From Tretioscincus oriximinensis (Eukaryota; Chordata; Lepidosauria; Squamata; Gymnophthalmidae): 64,000 bases of DNA. This document shows positions 54,201 through 64,000 of this stretch, in pieces. A program made the position numbers and the translations under genes. Under the pieces are notes generated by a model that was given only the letters and a program-made list of their open reading frames with translations, searched no databases and had not been told where the DNA came from. Every line of letters starts with the position of its first letter. Within the stretch, counting starts at the first letter, position 1. Location: assembly GCA_022410635.1 (NCBI GenBank), contig JAJVDF010000247.1:1337216-1401215 (forward strand), given 5' to 3'.

Positions 54201-57200
54201 TCCCCACTGAGCCTTCTTGGCTGTATCTCAGAATAGGCCTACACTGGCATGTGGATGACCAAGCTATGTACCGAGACATAACCCAGAATAAGGCTCAGTG
54301 GGGATTGGGCCGTTATGTCTCTAGCTGTTGCTGTTGTGGTTTTTTTACTGGAATTTGATTTTAAAATCCTTTCAACATCGCTAAACCTTTTTAGCAGCAG
54401 TCTTTAAACCTGGAAACTCTCTTCCTCCCCTATTTCAGTCAGTTTTTTAATTACTCAACACAAGGAAAGCAAGGGGCTCAAAGAGGAGTTGGATGGGTCT
54501 GCTCTCGTCTCACCTTCTGTTCTTCTGGAACCTGTATTTTCCGTGCTTTCTTCATGATGGGTTGAGGTTTGAGCTCTTCCTCAGAGAAACGATGCTTGCG
54601 AGGGTCAAAAGTTTCATGTCCGGGAATGCTAGAGAGTGCCAAGTCAGCAGGGTCAGGGTCAAAGTTCATGAGAACTTCCACGCCCTCAGGGTCCACAGGG
54701 CTGGGCGTGCTTCGCGATGCAGGTGTTATGGGACCTGAGGTGGATCAGGAAGCAGAAGAAATCTAGGTGAGCTTCATGGGAAAGGAGGCACAAGGAGGCA
54801 GCAGTAGCATTCAGTTAGCTTTTTCTGTGGTGCAAACCTACGTGCTCCACTCCTCCCCGAGTTCTTTCTATACAAGTACACGTACACGCTTACATATACA
54901 TACATTCTTTCATCATTCTTCAAAGTGCCCCAAAATGCCTCAAAAACATTTCAGGGGATAGTAACTAGGGGATGCCTTCTGATATGTTTAGAACGGTGAA
55001 TCGGGGACAAGCAGCTTCATGCTGCTCAGCTAGACAGAACTGTACACATGATAAGGATTAGAGACACGCTGAGGGGCTGGCAAATTTCTGGGGATTAAAC
55101 AGCACTGCAAACCCATTTGGGGAATGGCACTGAACAATTCACAGTGCCCAGCTGGCCACGTGGTCCCAACCGATCTGTTAAATGCCTAACAGATGGAGAA
55201 CCAGCCATATGTGAGAGTGGATTCTGGCAACCACTTCCCACGTGATAGCCATTTTAAAAAAGCTTATCACATGCCATCACCTGGGGAATTGGGAGACAAG
55301 GCAAGCCTGTGCTTATTGTGCAGCAGACAGAGGCGAATTATCCCTCACTCTCCTAGTTGAGAGATCTGGAGTTTGTATAGGCTCTTTTTTTTCTGTATTA
55401 TTGGGTCATGCAACAAAACCTTGCCTGGGGCTTGGTACCTGCAGCATATCCTGAAAACCTGCAGAAATTTTATGCAAAAAGCAGCTTTGTCCCAGAAATA
55501 TCCTGCAGAATATCAGCACAAACAGATGAGATATCGGGCATTGGATGGGCATTTGTACAATCAGAATCTCATAAGCTTGAAGATATGGGTGTTGTTTGAA
55601 TGCACCCAGATAAAAGCAATAGGATAAAACTCAAAAACGGGACCCATGAAGGAAAACAGACTTTTCTAAATCAAGNATCTGCCATTGCATACAGTAAGCA
55701 TTGCCCCCTGGATACCCTGACTCCCACTGCAATGTGTCCCTTTTATTCTATTCTTTCCCCCACACAGGATTCAATAATTCATTACTTCCACTTCAATACC
55801 AGCCTCAATTTAGTGCTGCAAGGAACCCAAAGGTCTCCTCAACTCAACGTTTTCTTAGTTCTCGCCCTTAAGCCAGTAGAATTCAGGGAATTCTTGCCCA
55901 CCTTAAGTACTAAACCTCTCCTGTTTTTTGAAGGAAAACTTTTCTCCCAGCCCACTCTGCTGTTTTCTCTCACGAGGAGCCCCTGCAAGTCCTTTGGTTC
56001 TGTGAAAAGATTCAAAGAATCCAGTTCACGGGCTCTTCCTCTTCCTTGCTCCATCACAGCTTCTGTCCACATTTTCACCCCTCAAAAAACCTGGGCCTCC
56101 CTTCGAAACCATCAGCCCCAAAAGGATCCTGGCTTGAAGGGGCTGAAGCTGCAGTCCTTCCTTCTGAGTGACACCCCCCCCCCCCCCAATTGAGTTCTCC
56201 CCCAATTCCTCAACGGGGCTCCTTAGCAGGGCCTCAGAGCCTTGATTCACACCCAAATGAGGCCTCTCCTTCACCCCCTGCACTTGTACTGTCCAGAAAC
56301 CCCTCCTGAAACTTTAACTGCGCTGCTTTTAAGCAACCGAGGCCCCTCCAGGTCTGGATCCCTTGGCTGGCTCTTTTGTAAGCATCCCCTTCCTCCAAAG
56401 AGAAACCCAGGCCTGGCATGAGCTTTATTCGGAGTTATATCTTGGTTCAGAGCTTGGTCATCCACATGCCAGTGTAGGCTATGGCAGGCCCCATCCGGGG
56501 CCTGCCATAGCCTACACTAGCATGTAGATGGCACTCTCCTATTCTGAGGTATAGCCCAGAATAAGGCTCCGTGGGGACCCAGATAAGCGACCCAAATAAC
56601 TCCCTGGCAGCGCTTTATGACGAGGACGAGCCCAGGAAGCCCGCTAGGTGGCGCCCCTGCCTGTTTCCCTCGCCTCCCCCCTTCCTTCACCGGCCGGCGG
56701 TGTCCGCGTCCAGGGCAGGGCGGGGAGCCCCAGCCAAGGCCGACAGCAACGCCGCGTCCCGCCCACCTACTCGAGGCCGCCGCCGCCGCCTCCCCTTCAG
56801 CGGCCGGCCCATCCAGCCGGGCGGCCTGCCTGCTCGCCTCACACCGCATTCCCACGTGCTCGCGAGCTCCGCCTGCTTGCGCCGCCGAGGGGGAGGAGGC
56901 AGGAGGCCGGCCAGCCCCGCCCACCGCCAGCTTGTTGTTGCGAATGTTGCCACAGAGCAGCAGCAGCAGCAGCAGCAGCAGGCGCGGGAGGGAGGCCTGG
57001 GGGGGAGGGGCGGGGAGAGCGGCGGGGCGGCCGCGCGCCGTCATGTGTTCGGAGCGGTGCAGGGCGAGGCACGTGAGCGGCGGCAGGCGGCTCCTCCGTG
57101 CCCAGACACGAGACTTCGGGCTCCGCTCTTGCAGGCGGCGCAGGAGGATCCCTCCCTGCCTTCCTCTGCGCCGCAGTGCACAAGGAAGCACGAGCGGCAC

Positions 57201-60200
57201 ACGCGGGGTTCCCCGCTGCAACCTGGCCGTCCCGCCCCCGCCCCGCAAGGCCCTCGGGAGCCCCCCGGAGCCCCCCTCAAAGCCTCCCCCTCAATCCCTG
57301 GTGCCAAGTGGGGCCTGACAGAGTCTGCACTGCTATGCGGGGGGTCACAGGCCCCTTTCCCAAGATTCCCCCTTCCCTCACACACACACACACACACAAA
57401 ACTCATCCTAAGGTCAGGACATTTGAAATAGTTTATCGTGTCCCATCCTGAGATCTTTGAATATATATGAAGTTTATTTATTTGTACTTATATCCCGCCC
57501 TATACCCGAAGGTTTCAGGGCGGCCGACCATAGGGTGGCGCCCATAGCTTTTGTTGCTTTCTCCACAACACACCCACAGTGAAGCAGGTGGGGCTGAGAG
57601 AGTTCTAAAGAACTGNCTGGCCCAAGGTCACCCAGCTGCCTTTCACGGAGGAGTGGGGAATCGAACCAAGAGACGACCAGATAGGAGTCCAAAGCTCTAA
57701 CCACTACACCAAACTGGATGCATACATTCAATGGACAGCCAAAATGGCGGAAATGCTATTATTTTATTGTGCTTCTGTGAAGCTTTTCCTCACAGAGGAA
57801 AAAGGGGGGGAACCGTTATTCCACTGTCGTGTTTTTTATCTCCACAGGATGTCTGTAGCTGAGGCAGACAGTGAACTTGAGGCAAAACTGCCCCAAGGCC
57901 ACCACTAGTCCAGTGTTAAGTTTTCGTGAGCTGTATGCTCACACATCTTTACTATAAGCCTTCAGAGAAATAGCTGCCGCGTTCGTCTCAATTCAGAAAG
58001 GCCAGCAAAGGGGCTCGCAGCACTCGGAGGCTAACAAAAGAAAGCTCCTGCTACCAATATTTCTCTCTTCCTGTTAGTGTCCAAGTTCCATCTTCAGCCC
58101 TGAAGAACGGAGTTTTGACTAGGATAAAAAGAATTTAGGTTCGTTCTTCAGGTTTCTAAATAAAGGTGTGAGCTGAGCTATGGGCTGAGTTGGGATTTGA
58201 ACATTGTAGGTTGCCTATATATAGGGAATTCTACCGCTGTGCATGCTGAGCCCCACTATTGAGCTAAGACAGGAGGCAGCGACCAAGATGCTTGGCATTT
58301 CCTTGCTGGCAATTGAGTATGATGAGCAGTTATGCCCACACAACATACAAGTGATATTTGGGTAAGGTGTTGGGTATAGGAAAGATCAGTATTAACAAAG
58401 TGATTAAGGCTTATATGCCTTGAGAATAGTATCCAGGATGGAAATATCTCCTTGGTGACCCTTAAGCAATTTTACAGTATCATTATAGGGAAAATGTTTA
58501 GAATTCTAACGGAAATTAGGGTAAAGTAGAGGAATTTGGAATTATTGGGTTACTTGGGACAAAAGGCAAAGAACTAGAAATTTAGAATGCACCTCCATAA
58601 AAATCATAGGGTTGGAAGGGACTTCGAGGATCATTGGGTCCCATCCCCTCCACAATGCAGCTCTCAGCCAGGTGGCTATCCAGCTTCCATACAGCTTTCA
58701 AACCAGCTTGGAGGGATGCCAAAGCCTGCCTATCTCCACAACACTCAAGGCTATGTAGAGCGACTTCAGTTCCACTCTTAAGTTGCAAAACGCCAGGAAA
58801 AGCAACTCCAAAGCAGCTTCTCATGCGGGTGAGCCAGGTCCACTGAAGAAACTGGCCACATTTTCATGACAGTGTTTCTTCACCTATGCACAGAAGTCAT
58901 GAAGGACCTCCAAGTGCAAGTCTGAAGACGTCAGGGCAGCACCACTGACAATGGCAACAGAGCTGTCAACTCCCTTTCCAAGTCTGCTTGAAGCCAGACG
59001 AGACAATTAGGGAAACAAAACTCACACTGAAATGCAGTGGAGATGCAGCTTTAGACAGGACTCAGGAGTGCATTCTAGGGCTTCTGGATTTTCCCCTCCT
59101 GATCTCCTCCCTCCAACCTCCAATCCATTAGCTGGCAGGAACAGTGCTTTGAATGGGGAAGAAGGAAGAAGTTGTGGGAAAATAAACAATCATGGGTTTG
59201 AACCATTCCATCCAAGTCCTATCAAGCTATTTCAAAGGACATACATGGATCCCCCTAAGCACATGTCTATTTTGGACATTGGTCCTTTTCTGTTTTCACC
59301 TTGTTGCAACAGCCAAATCTACACTGTCCACTGCAAATTTAAGGAGATACCACAGCAAATGAACTGAGAGTCAACTTGGAACATGGCGGGTGTTAAGAAT
59401 CCCTTTGTTGAGTGAGGTTATTGCTCCTTCCGGAATGAAAATTCTTTTTAGCATCCTATATCTACGGGGCTTTTCCTGCAGTGCTAGGTGAGGATATGAA
59501 AATAGACTGGATCAGGATTTGGGTAGCTTGCTCTAAGGTCCACCAACGTTGTTTTAAAGGTCAGGAGCAGGATTTTTTCCCCAAGTAGATGGGGCCAGGA
59601 GGACTACACTCTGGGACTACACATAGCCAAGAAAGGGTCAGGAATGGTATGGATTGTGAAGGTATGCTGTCCACATACTCTGTGATTCAATGTGGTATTA
59701 GTAGTGGACTGGTTAAAAGCAGACTAGCAATTCAGAACCATTTGGTTCTACGTCCCACTCTCANAGCCTGGTCTGATGCCGAAGGGTCAGTTTAGTGGGG
59801 AGTGGTCCCAACAGTTCTATGAAAAACACTGGGCTGATTTATGGACAGTGATTGCTCAACATTTACACATTTCTTTCAGAATTGCATTATAAGTTGCATC
59901 TTTGCTACATATTCTCTTTAATATATCCTACCAATAATTATGACTTATCTACTGTACAGTTGCCATTCAATCCCACAACAACATGGCTCCAAAAGTATTC
60001 TATAAATTTCTTCTGTCCTCTGAACACCACAACTGCCTACTGGATGTATCAACTACCCCTTTTTGGCAACCTCAGCCAGAATGAGGGATGACAGACGTTG
60101 CAGCTCTAAAAGACTAAAGGGTACCAAGACATCAAAAGTTAAAACTAGAAACTACATACACTGGAATAGGGCCTTAAACCCTTTTCCCCCCTTTTACTGC

Positions 60201-61551
60201 CATCAAGATGAAAATTTCTACTTTCCTCCACTCAGCACACACACGCACATACACCCACCAAACTTATGCAAATTATTTCAGCAACGAAGAGTGGCAACAG
60301 ATTGCTAGAAACAATAGAGGAAAAGGGGAATTGTTCTTACAGCAGCTGGTATCGTCATTAAAACCGTATGATGGTGGGGACTGAAAAGCTACGTGCAGAG
60401 AGATCTGATCTGAAAACACCTTCCATTCCCTCTGAAAACTGAAGAAACACGAAACTGCCCTTCTCTCTTGCAGCCAGGGAGGGCGCTAGAAACTTTCAGC
60501 TTGAATGTTTGTGCTTCAGCCACCAATACACAATGCCCCCCCCCCACCAAACAGGTAAGCCAGATTTGTCCTTGGCAAACAAACAATGCATGTTTTGCAT
60601 TCACTTCAAAACTTTTGTCTGCAAAGGTGCAGAATATATTCAAGAGTTAGCAAGAGAGAGCAAAGAAGAAGTCAGAACCGTGTTTTTGAACACTGCATTG
60701 AAGACCTGCTCTGCTCAAAGACCTGCTTTCACTTGAGGGTTGCTATTTCCCCTGCTTTATTTGGAACCTCCTAAGAGAACAGCTCTGCAGCATGTAGTGA
60801 TTTTGCCTAGAGCACAGATTAAGTACACCATTCCACCACCTCTCTGTTCAAAAACCAAAAGGGCAACACTGTGTCTTTGTGCAGCATGAGTATTAAAGTA
60901 CAACCTTGCCCCAAAGAAATCCTTACATTCAGGGTGGAAGGTTAGGCTCCAGAAGACTGTGTCGCTATACATTAAGTGGCATTGCTTTTAGAAAGCTCAT
61001 CATCAAAACTAAAGTATACCTACGAAATAATGTGTAAGCCTTAGAGTTAGCAAGAACAGAGTAAGTTAAAAAAAAGGATTGTAGGGGAACTACATTCTCA
61101 CAGCTCTTTCAAGGTCCATTTCCAGGAAGCCAGAGGGCCTCAGGTGTCCGCAATCAGGGCTTCTCCATTTTGCCCTGCACCAACCTCACCCCCCCAATGT
61201 ACAAATACAATTTACCTGTCTTGCTGCAGTGATGGTCATAATCGCTACCCACTAGGCCTTCACCAGATGAGGAGCAAATAGAAGAGGATGACGCACAAGA
61301 AGCTGGACGACTAAGGTCAACCACCACTCCACTGGAAGGCGATGCGGTGGCCTGGCTGCCCGGCGAAAAGGGTTGATGGCCTGGACTTGGGGGCAAGCCA
61401 TTTTCCAGCAAAAATTCATCCAAGTCAACATATTCAATTTCATTATAAGGCAAAGTGCGTTCCCACAAAAGGGAGCCTAGGTACGCGCAATGCCCAGGTC
61501 GTGAAATGCTGAGGTCATCCTCCATCTTGCGTTCCTTGTCCTTGATAACAC
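51020..61551 (-). CDS. DBP: D-box binding PAR bZIP transcription factor, exons 2-4 (partial)
   Basis: A nuclear bZIP factor that binds D-boxes (TTAYGTAA) as dimers and drives circadian output genes. Visible exons at 61216-61551, 54514-54734 and 51020-51235 (minus) join in phase to 256 whole codons plus a split first codon, ending in TAA; human DBP has 325 residues. Domains in order: KDKERK, the transactivation box [20 protein letters not shown] and [10 protein letters not shown], a Ser/Pro-rich linker, the PAR domain around [18 protein letters not shown], the basic region [19 protein letters not shown], and the leucine zipper. DBP is favoured over its paralogues HLF and TEF by WERTLP, the ending ESQHGTL (human QAQHGAL) and SPHK2/RPL18 synteny. 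Exon 1 (N-terminus) was not found up to base 64000. E-boxes lie in its introns, as in mammals, where CLOCK-BMAL1 drives the gene. Confidence 0.95.
53617..53826. other. Assembly gap
   Basis: 210 consecutive N. Any open frames drawn across it are artefacts. Confidence 1.
54201..54304. mobile_element. Foldback MITE, best-preserved copy
   Basis: TCCCCACTGAGCCTT at the left end and its exact inverse AAGGCTCAGTGGGGA at the right give 15-bp perfect TIRs on a 104-bp element. The inner sequence 'cctacactggcatgtggatg' is shared with 56411-56577. Confidence 0.8.
54514..54734 (-). CDS. DBP: DBP exon 3 (PAR domain)
   Basis: The acceptor ACCTCAG ends at 54735 and the donor GTGAGA begins at 54513. After the completed Gly there are 73 codons, [15 protein letters not shown] through IQVPEEQK. 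Segments [19 protein letters not shown] and [16 protein letters not shown] are almost unchanged from mammals. Confidence 0.96.
55157..55244. promoter_or_regulatory. E-box pair in DBP intron 2
   Basis: Two perfect CACGTG motifs (55157-55162 and 55239-55244) 82 bases apart, 420-510 bases upstream of exon 3. CACGTG is the binding site of CLOCK-BMAL1 (and USF/MYC). Function inferred from the mammalian Dbp intronic E-boxes. Confidence 0.45.
56411..56577. mobile_element. Foldback MITE with a near-perfect 25-bp central hairpin
   Basis: The right TIR AAGGCTCCGTGGGGA is intact with one change; the left is degraded. The centre is a stem (56468-56492 against 56497-56521, one mismatch) around the loop ATCC. 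It abuts the CpG island. Confidence 0.75.
56560..57340. promoter_or_regulatory. CpG island inside DBP intron 2
   Basis: About 780 bp of very GC-rich, CpG-dense sequence with GC boxes (GGGGCGGGG), two CACGTG E-boxes (56853-56858 and 57070-57075) and a (CAG)8 tract (56958-56981). It is the only strong CpG island seen in the window. It lies between exons 2 and 3, not at the annotated 5' end, so it may be an alternative promoter or an intronic enhancer. No alternative first exon in phase with exon 3 was established. Confidence 0.7.
56958..56981 (+). repeat. (CAG)8
   Basis: Eight uninterrupted CAG units within the CpG island, not shown to be coding. Confidence 0.97.
57379..57398. repeat. (CA)n microsatellite
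   Basis: Ten CA units at the right edge of the CpG island. Confidence 0.9.
57473..57718 (-). repeat. tRNA-derived SINE, family 3
   Basis: On the minus strand the head is GGTGTAGTGGTTAGAGC (A box) with GGTTCGATTCCCC (B box), then 'aaggcagctgggtgacc', 'ttgggccag', and a tail region 'cgggtatagggcgggatata' plus AAATAAA. Confidence 0.8.
58598..58785 (-). repeat. CR1 3' fragment, inverted
   Basis: 'aatcatagggttggaaggga' and 'ttcgaggatcattgggtccc' are the antisense of the CR1 3' end. The adjoining part is antisense of the coding tail. Confidence 0.75.
61216..61551 (-). CDS. DBP: DBP exon 2 (transactivation segment)
   Basis: The acceptor GCCACAG lies at 61552-61558 and the donor GTAAAT begins at 61215. 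The exon enters and leaves in phase 1 and holds 111 whole codons. It starts [12 protein letters not shown], includes [19 protein letters not shown] and a Ser-rich run [11 protein letters not shown], and ends SKT plus one base. An internal ATG at 61523-61525 could start a shorter protein. Confidence 0.94.
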
Positions 61552-64000
61552 CTGTGGCGGAGCAGACAGGAGGGTGGGAAGGAGAAACTTACATTAACCA
61601 TCAACATCTGTAGCATGAGAAATACACAAGAATGGAGGATTTAGGGTGATGCAACTATTAAAGGACAAAAGTAGGTAACAGATTCAGCAGAGTACTAACT
61701 GGATAAAGGAGATGAATAAGGAGATGAATAATATGATATTAAGGAACACAGATATAATACAAAAAAGGTTTCATTAATAGACACAATATGTATACAAGAA
61801 ACAGCATTTGCACCAAATCATAATCATGTCACACACATCATATCTTGAAAATAGAACAGCCAGGAATCTCACTACAAGAAAATAGGGTTGAGTAGACTTT
61901 GGAAGAGTTCTTCTTTATACTATAACTCCCATGATGCTTGGCAACTGCACTGGCATAGCAATCTAAAAAAGAGCTTTTCTAAGTTCTTGTGTTTGGTCCT
62001 CTGAGGAAGGTTTCAAAGAATTGACCTGGGAGTTTCTAGCCACCATTGTGGGGTTGCATAAATTATTGAACTACCAGGATCCTTATTGAATTTGCAACTT
62101 CTGGCTCTGGAACTGAAGGCACCTAATCTGACCAATATCTTAGTGGACCTCTGTAAACTATACCATTGCACTACCACCCCAACACATTATTTAATGTATG
62201 CATGCTTCTGTGCCCAAGGTTCCAGTATCCTTCACTTATCCTCACTGAAACATGAAAGTCACGGTTCTCCACAGTGCCCATCTATGGGTGATGGATGTTG
62301 AATGGGGANATATGTGAGATTAGAAACTTGCAAGGAATGAAGATACTTAGCATCGAGCCTCATTATAGAGAAGACCAAGATAAGGATGCTATGAAAACCT
62401 GCCTAGGCCCTAGTCCTCTCTTTTCAGTCCTGAAGGTCTGTGTGCTGTTCACCAGCACAAAACGTGAGAGCTGCCTCACCCCAGTTGACCCCAACTTGGC
62501 TACGCTTGACTGGTCTCTCCCGCTCCCTTGGAGTTTTTTCAGTCCATCTGCCTGCCTGAATCCTTTTAGTCCTCCATCGCTCTTCCACCCGGTGAGAAAG
62601 CAGCCATTCTGTGACCCATCGGGGCAGAGGAAAAGGGAAATGCGAATCCAGCACTTTGCTGGGTTCAGCAGAGCTCTGTTTTGTGCTGGAATCCTTCAAT
62701 GTAGTGATTACTTTACACTCCGGTCCATACACACCGAGAAAGGAGAAGGAGAGAAAGAGGGACAGAAGGTTGAATATACAGAAACAGCATAGAGAAGCTA
62801 TCCAGGAAAGCTTGGCTTCTTCTCATCCCATGGGGTAGATCGTTGCCATTCAACACACACACACACCCAAATAGAGTCTTCTCACGCACAGGGCATCAGT
62901 GTCCTCATGGTGTCCATATTGTAAAAGATGCCCAAGTCCTTCACGCTTCATGACCATCCACTGTGCAGATTCTGTATAAGATGGCGGTTTAAATTGGGTT
63001 TTTGTTGTTTTTAATGCTGATTTGACTGTATTAGTTTCAAGATGTAGGTTCATTTATATGTGCAACGGAAAGATGAGGCAGAATGGCTTTGTAGCATACA
63101 TGGATGACTGCTACATTCCACTTCCTCCCCATCATTCCAACATTCCTCTGCCAGCAACCTTTAAGCCAATGGCTTCTCTCTGTTCTCTGATCCAAAGCGC
63201 TCCAAATCAGTTCTTGAAGCAGCAGAAGGAGCCCAGGGTGCCAGTCTTACCCCCTTCGTCTGCTGAAGCCTCGAGGGTAGTACAAACCAAATGCCAGGCT
63301 TCTTTCAAATGTACCCAGCCCTTTGCACGAGGCCCTGACAGAGCTGGGAGTGGCACACCATACCTGAGCCCTGACTCTGCCCGGACACGTGGAAGAGAAG
63401 TCCAGGCCCAGCTGACAGGTTGTGGCGACACTAGCCTGGCACCCTGAAACTGGGAGAGTAACCCACAACGCCCCACTGGCACCTGCACATGGCTCCAACG
63501 ATCCCATTCAGATTTATCCCAAGTAATTCGCTCTTCTACCCTCCCTTTCTCCCCAGTGCATATCCCATTCCAGAAAAGCTATCACCGAAATGTCAGTGTG
63601 ACTCGAAGCATAGGTTGTCAGGAACTGGCAGCTGCAAGATGTTGGTTCAAATCCTGGTTCGGGTTTTTGGACTCACCGGGACAGCCTTGGGCAAGTTCTT
63701 AAGCCTCAGTTTCCCCCATCTGTAAAATGTGAATAATGGTGAACTACCTTGATTGTTCTATTGTAAACCAACAGGATAGAATGGAGGGAGGGGGGGAGGC
63801 TATACATAAGGATAAAAGAACACAACATTTAAAAAAAAGCATTTTTGTATTACCAAATAAAATACATAGTCCACAACAAATAATATTTTAAATTTATATT
63901 ACCATTTGCTTCTCAGTCCTGACTTACCCACACTGATCAAATCTGATGCACTGCTTCCTGTCATTGCACATTTGAATACTTAACGGGTTGGCATGCTAGG
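61552..64000 (-). other. DBP intron 1 or upstream DNA, right edge
   Basis: Should lie between exon 2 and the missing exon 1. It contains CACGTG at 63386-63391, a (CA)n run near 62853 and a MIR-like SINE (63625-63770). No sequence encoding the DBP N-terminus (an M-[A/S]-R-P-like start) was recognised. Confidence 0.6.
63625..63770 (+). repeat. MIR-like CORE-SINE
   Basis: B-box-like 'ggttcaaatcctggt', then 'ccttgggcaagttcttaagc' and 'ctcagtttcccccatctgta', which are the diagnostic MIR core and 3' phrases found across amniotes. Confidence 0.8.

Larger units (their letters stand above)
51236..54513 (-). other. DBP intron 3, with assembly gap
   Basis: 3.3 kb. CACGTG at 52443-52448 and 53499-53504. 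A SINE tail remnant ('cttgggccagtcactgcacc') is near 52420. Otherwise unremarkable, with a run of 210 N at 53617-53826. Confidence 0.75.
54735..61215 (-). other. DBP intron 2 (6.5 kb)
   Basis: Holds the E-box pair, foldback MITE, CpG island, family-3 SINE and CR1 fragment listed separately. 58800-61200 has nothing recognised apart from short C runs (for example 60537-60548). Confidence 0.8.

Noticed and set aside
56571..57431. Open frame of 286 codons (and overlapping frames) in the CpG island
   Set aside because: Several frames on both strands are open together, as expected from GC-rich, stop-poor DNA. The products are Pro/Arg/Ala-rich with no recognisable domain.
51020..61551. Assignment to HLF or TEF instead of DBP
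   Set aside because: HLF has LWDKTLPY and TEF LWDRTIPY at the activation box; here it is LWERTLPY, as in DBP. The C-terminus and the SPHK2 neighbour also fit DBP.

Overview
This is a vertebrate chromosome segment, most likely from a non-avian reptile and probably a squamate. Vertebrate genes split by GT-AG introns, an AT-rich background with one strong CpG island, 3' ends of CR1/L2-type LINEs, several tRNA-derived SINE families, a MIR-like SINE and many short inverted-repeat DNA transposons all point that way. Species cannot be read from the sequence. Scattered N calls and one 210-base N run (53617-53826) show draft assembly.

Three genes are supported, in the order known from human 19q13.33 (RPL18, SPHK2, DBP). 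(1) RPL18, minus strand, partial: exons 1-4 lie at 4310-4312, 1742-1828, 1360-1467 and 822-920 and encode residues 1-99; the rest is beyond the left edge. (2) SPHK2, plus strand, coding part complete: five exons (7882-8299, 31825-31974, 32894-32988, 33519-33634, 36737-37760) join in frame to a 600-residue sphingosine kinase 2. Its 5' non-coding exon(s) are not resolved. (3) DBP, minus strand, lacking the first exon: exons at 61216-61551, 54514-54734 and 51020-51235 encode the last ~257 residues of a PAR-bZIP circadian transcription factor.

Layout: 1-4355 is RPL18, with its start in a probable TOP promoter. 4356-7881 is upstream DNA between the divergent RPL18 and SPHK2 genes, with a ZNF143-like site, a (CTG)15 tract and YY1-like motifs. 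7882-37760 is SPHK2, dominated by a 23.5-kb repeat-filled intron. 37761-51019 is the gap between the converging SPHK2 and DBP genes, with no recognisable gene. 51020-64000 is DBP, including an intragenic CpG island (about 56560-57340) and seven perfect CACGTG E-boxes.

The three genes do not form a pathway. RPL18 is a large-subunit ribosomal protein, SPHK2 makes sphingosine-1-phosphate, and DBP is a clock-output transcription factor. Their adjacency is conserved synteny. No novel multi-gene system is visible. The most unusual content is regulatory (the E-box and CpG-island arrangement in DBP, the CTG tract near SPHK2) and transposon-derived (foldback families, nested insertions with intact target duplications). 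All calls come from reading the sequence and remembered family features; no database search was run.
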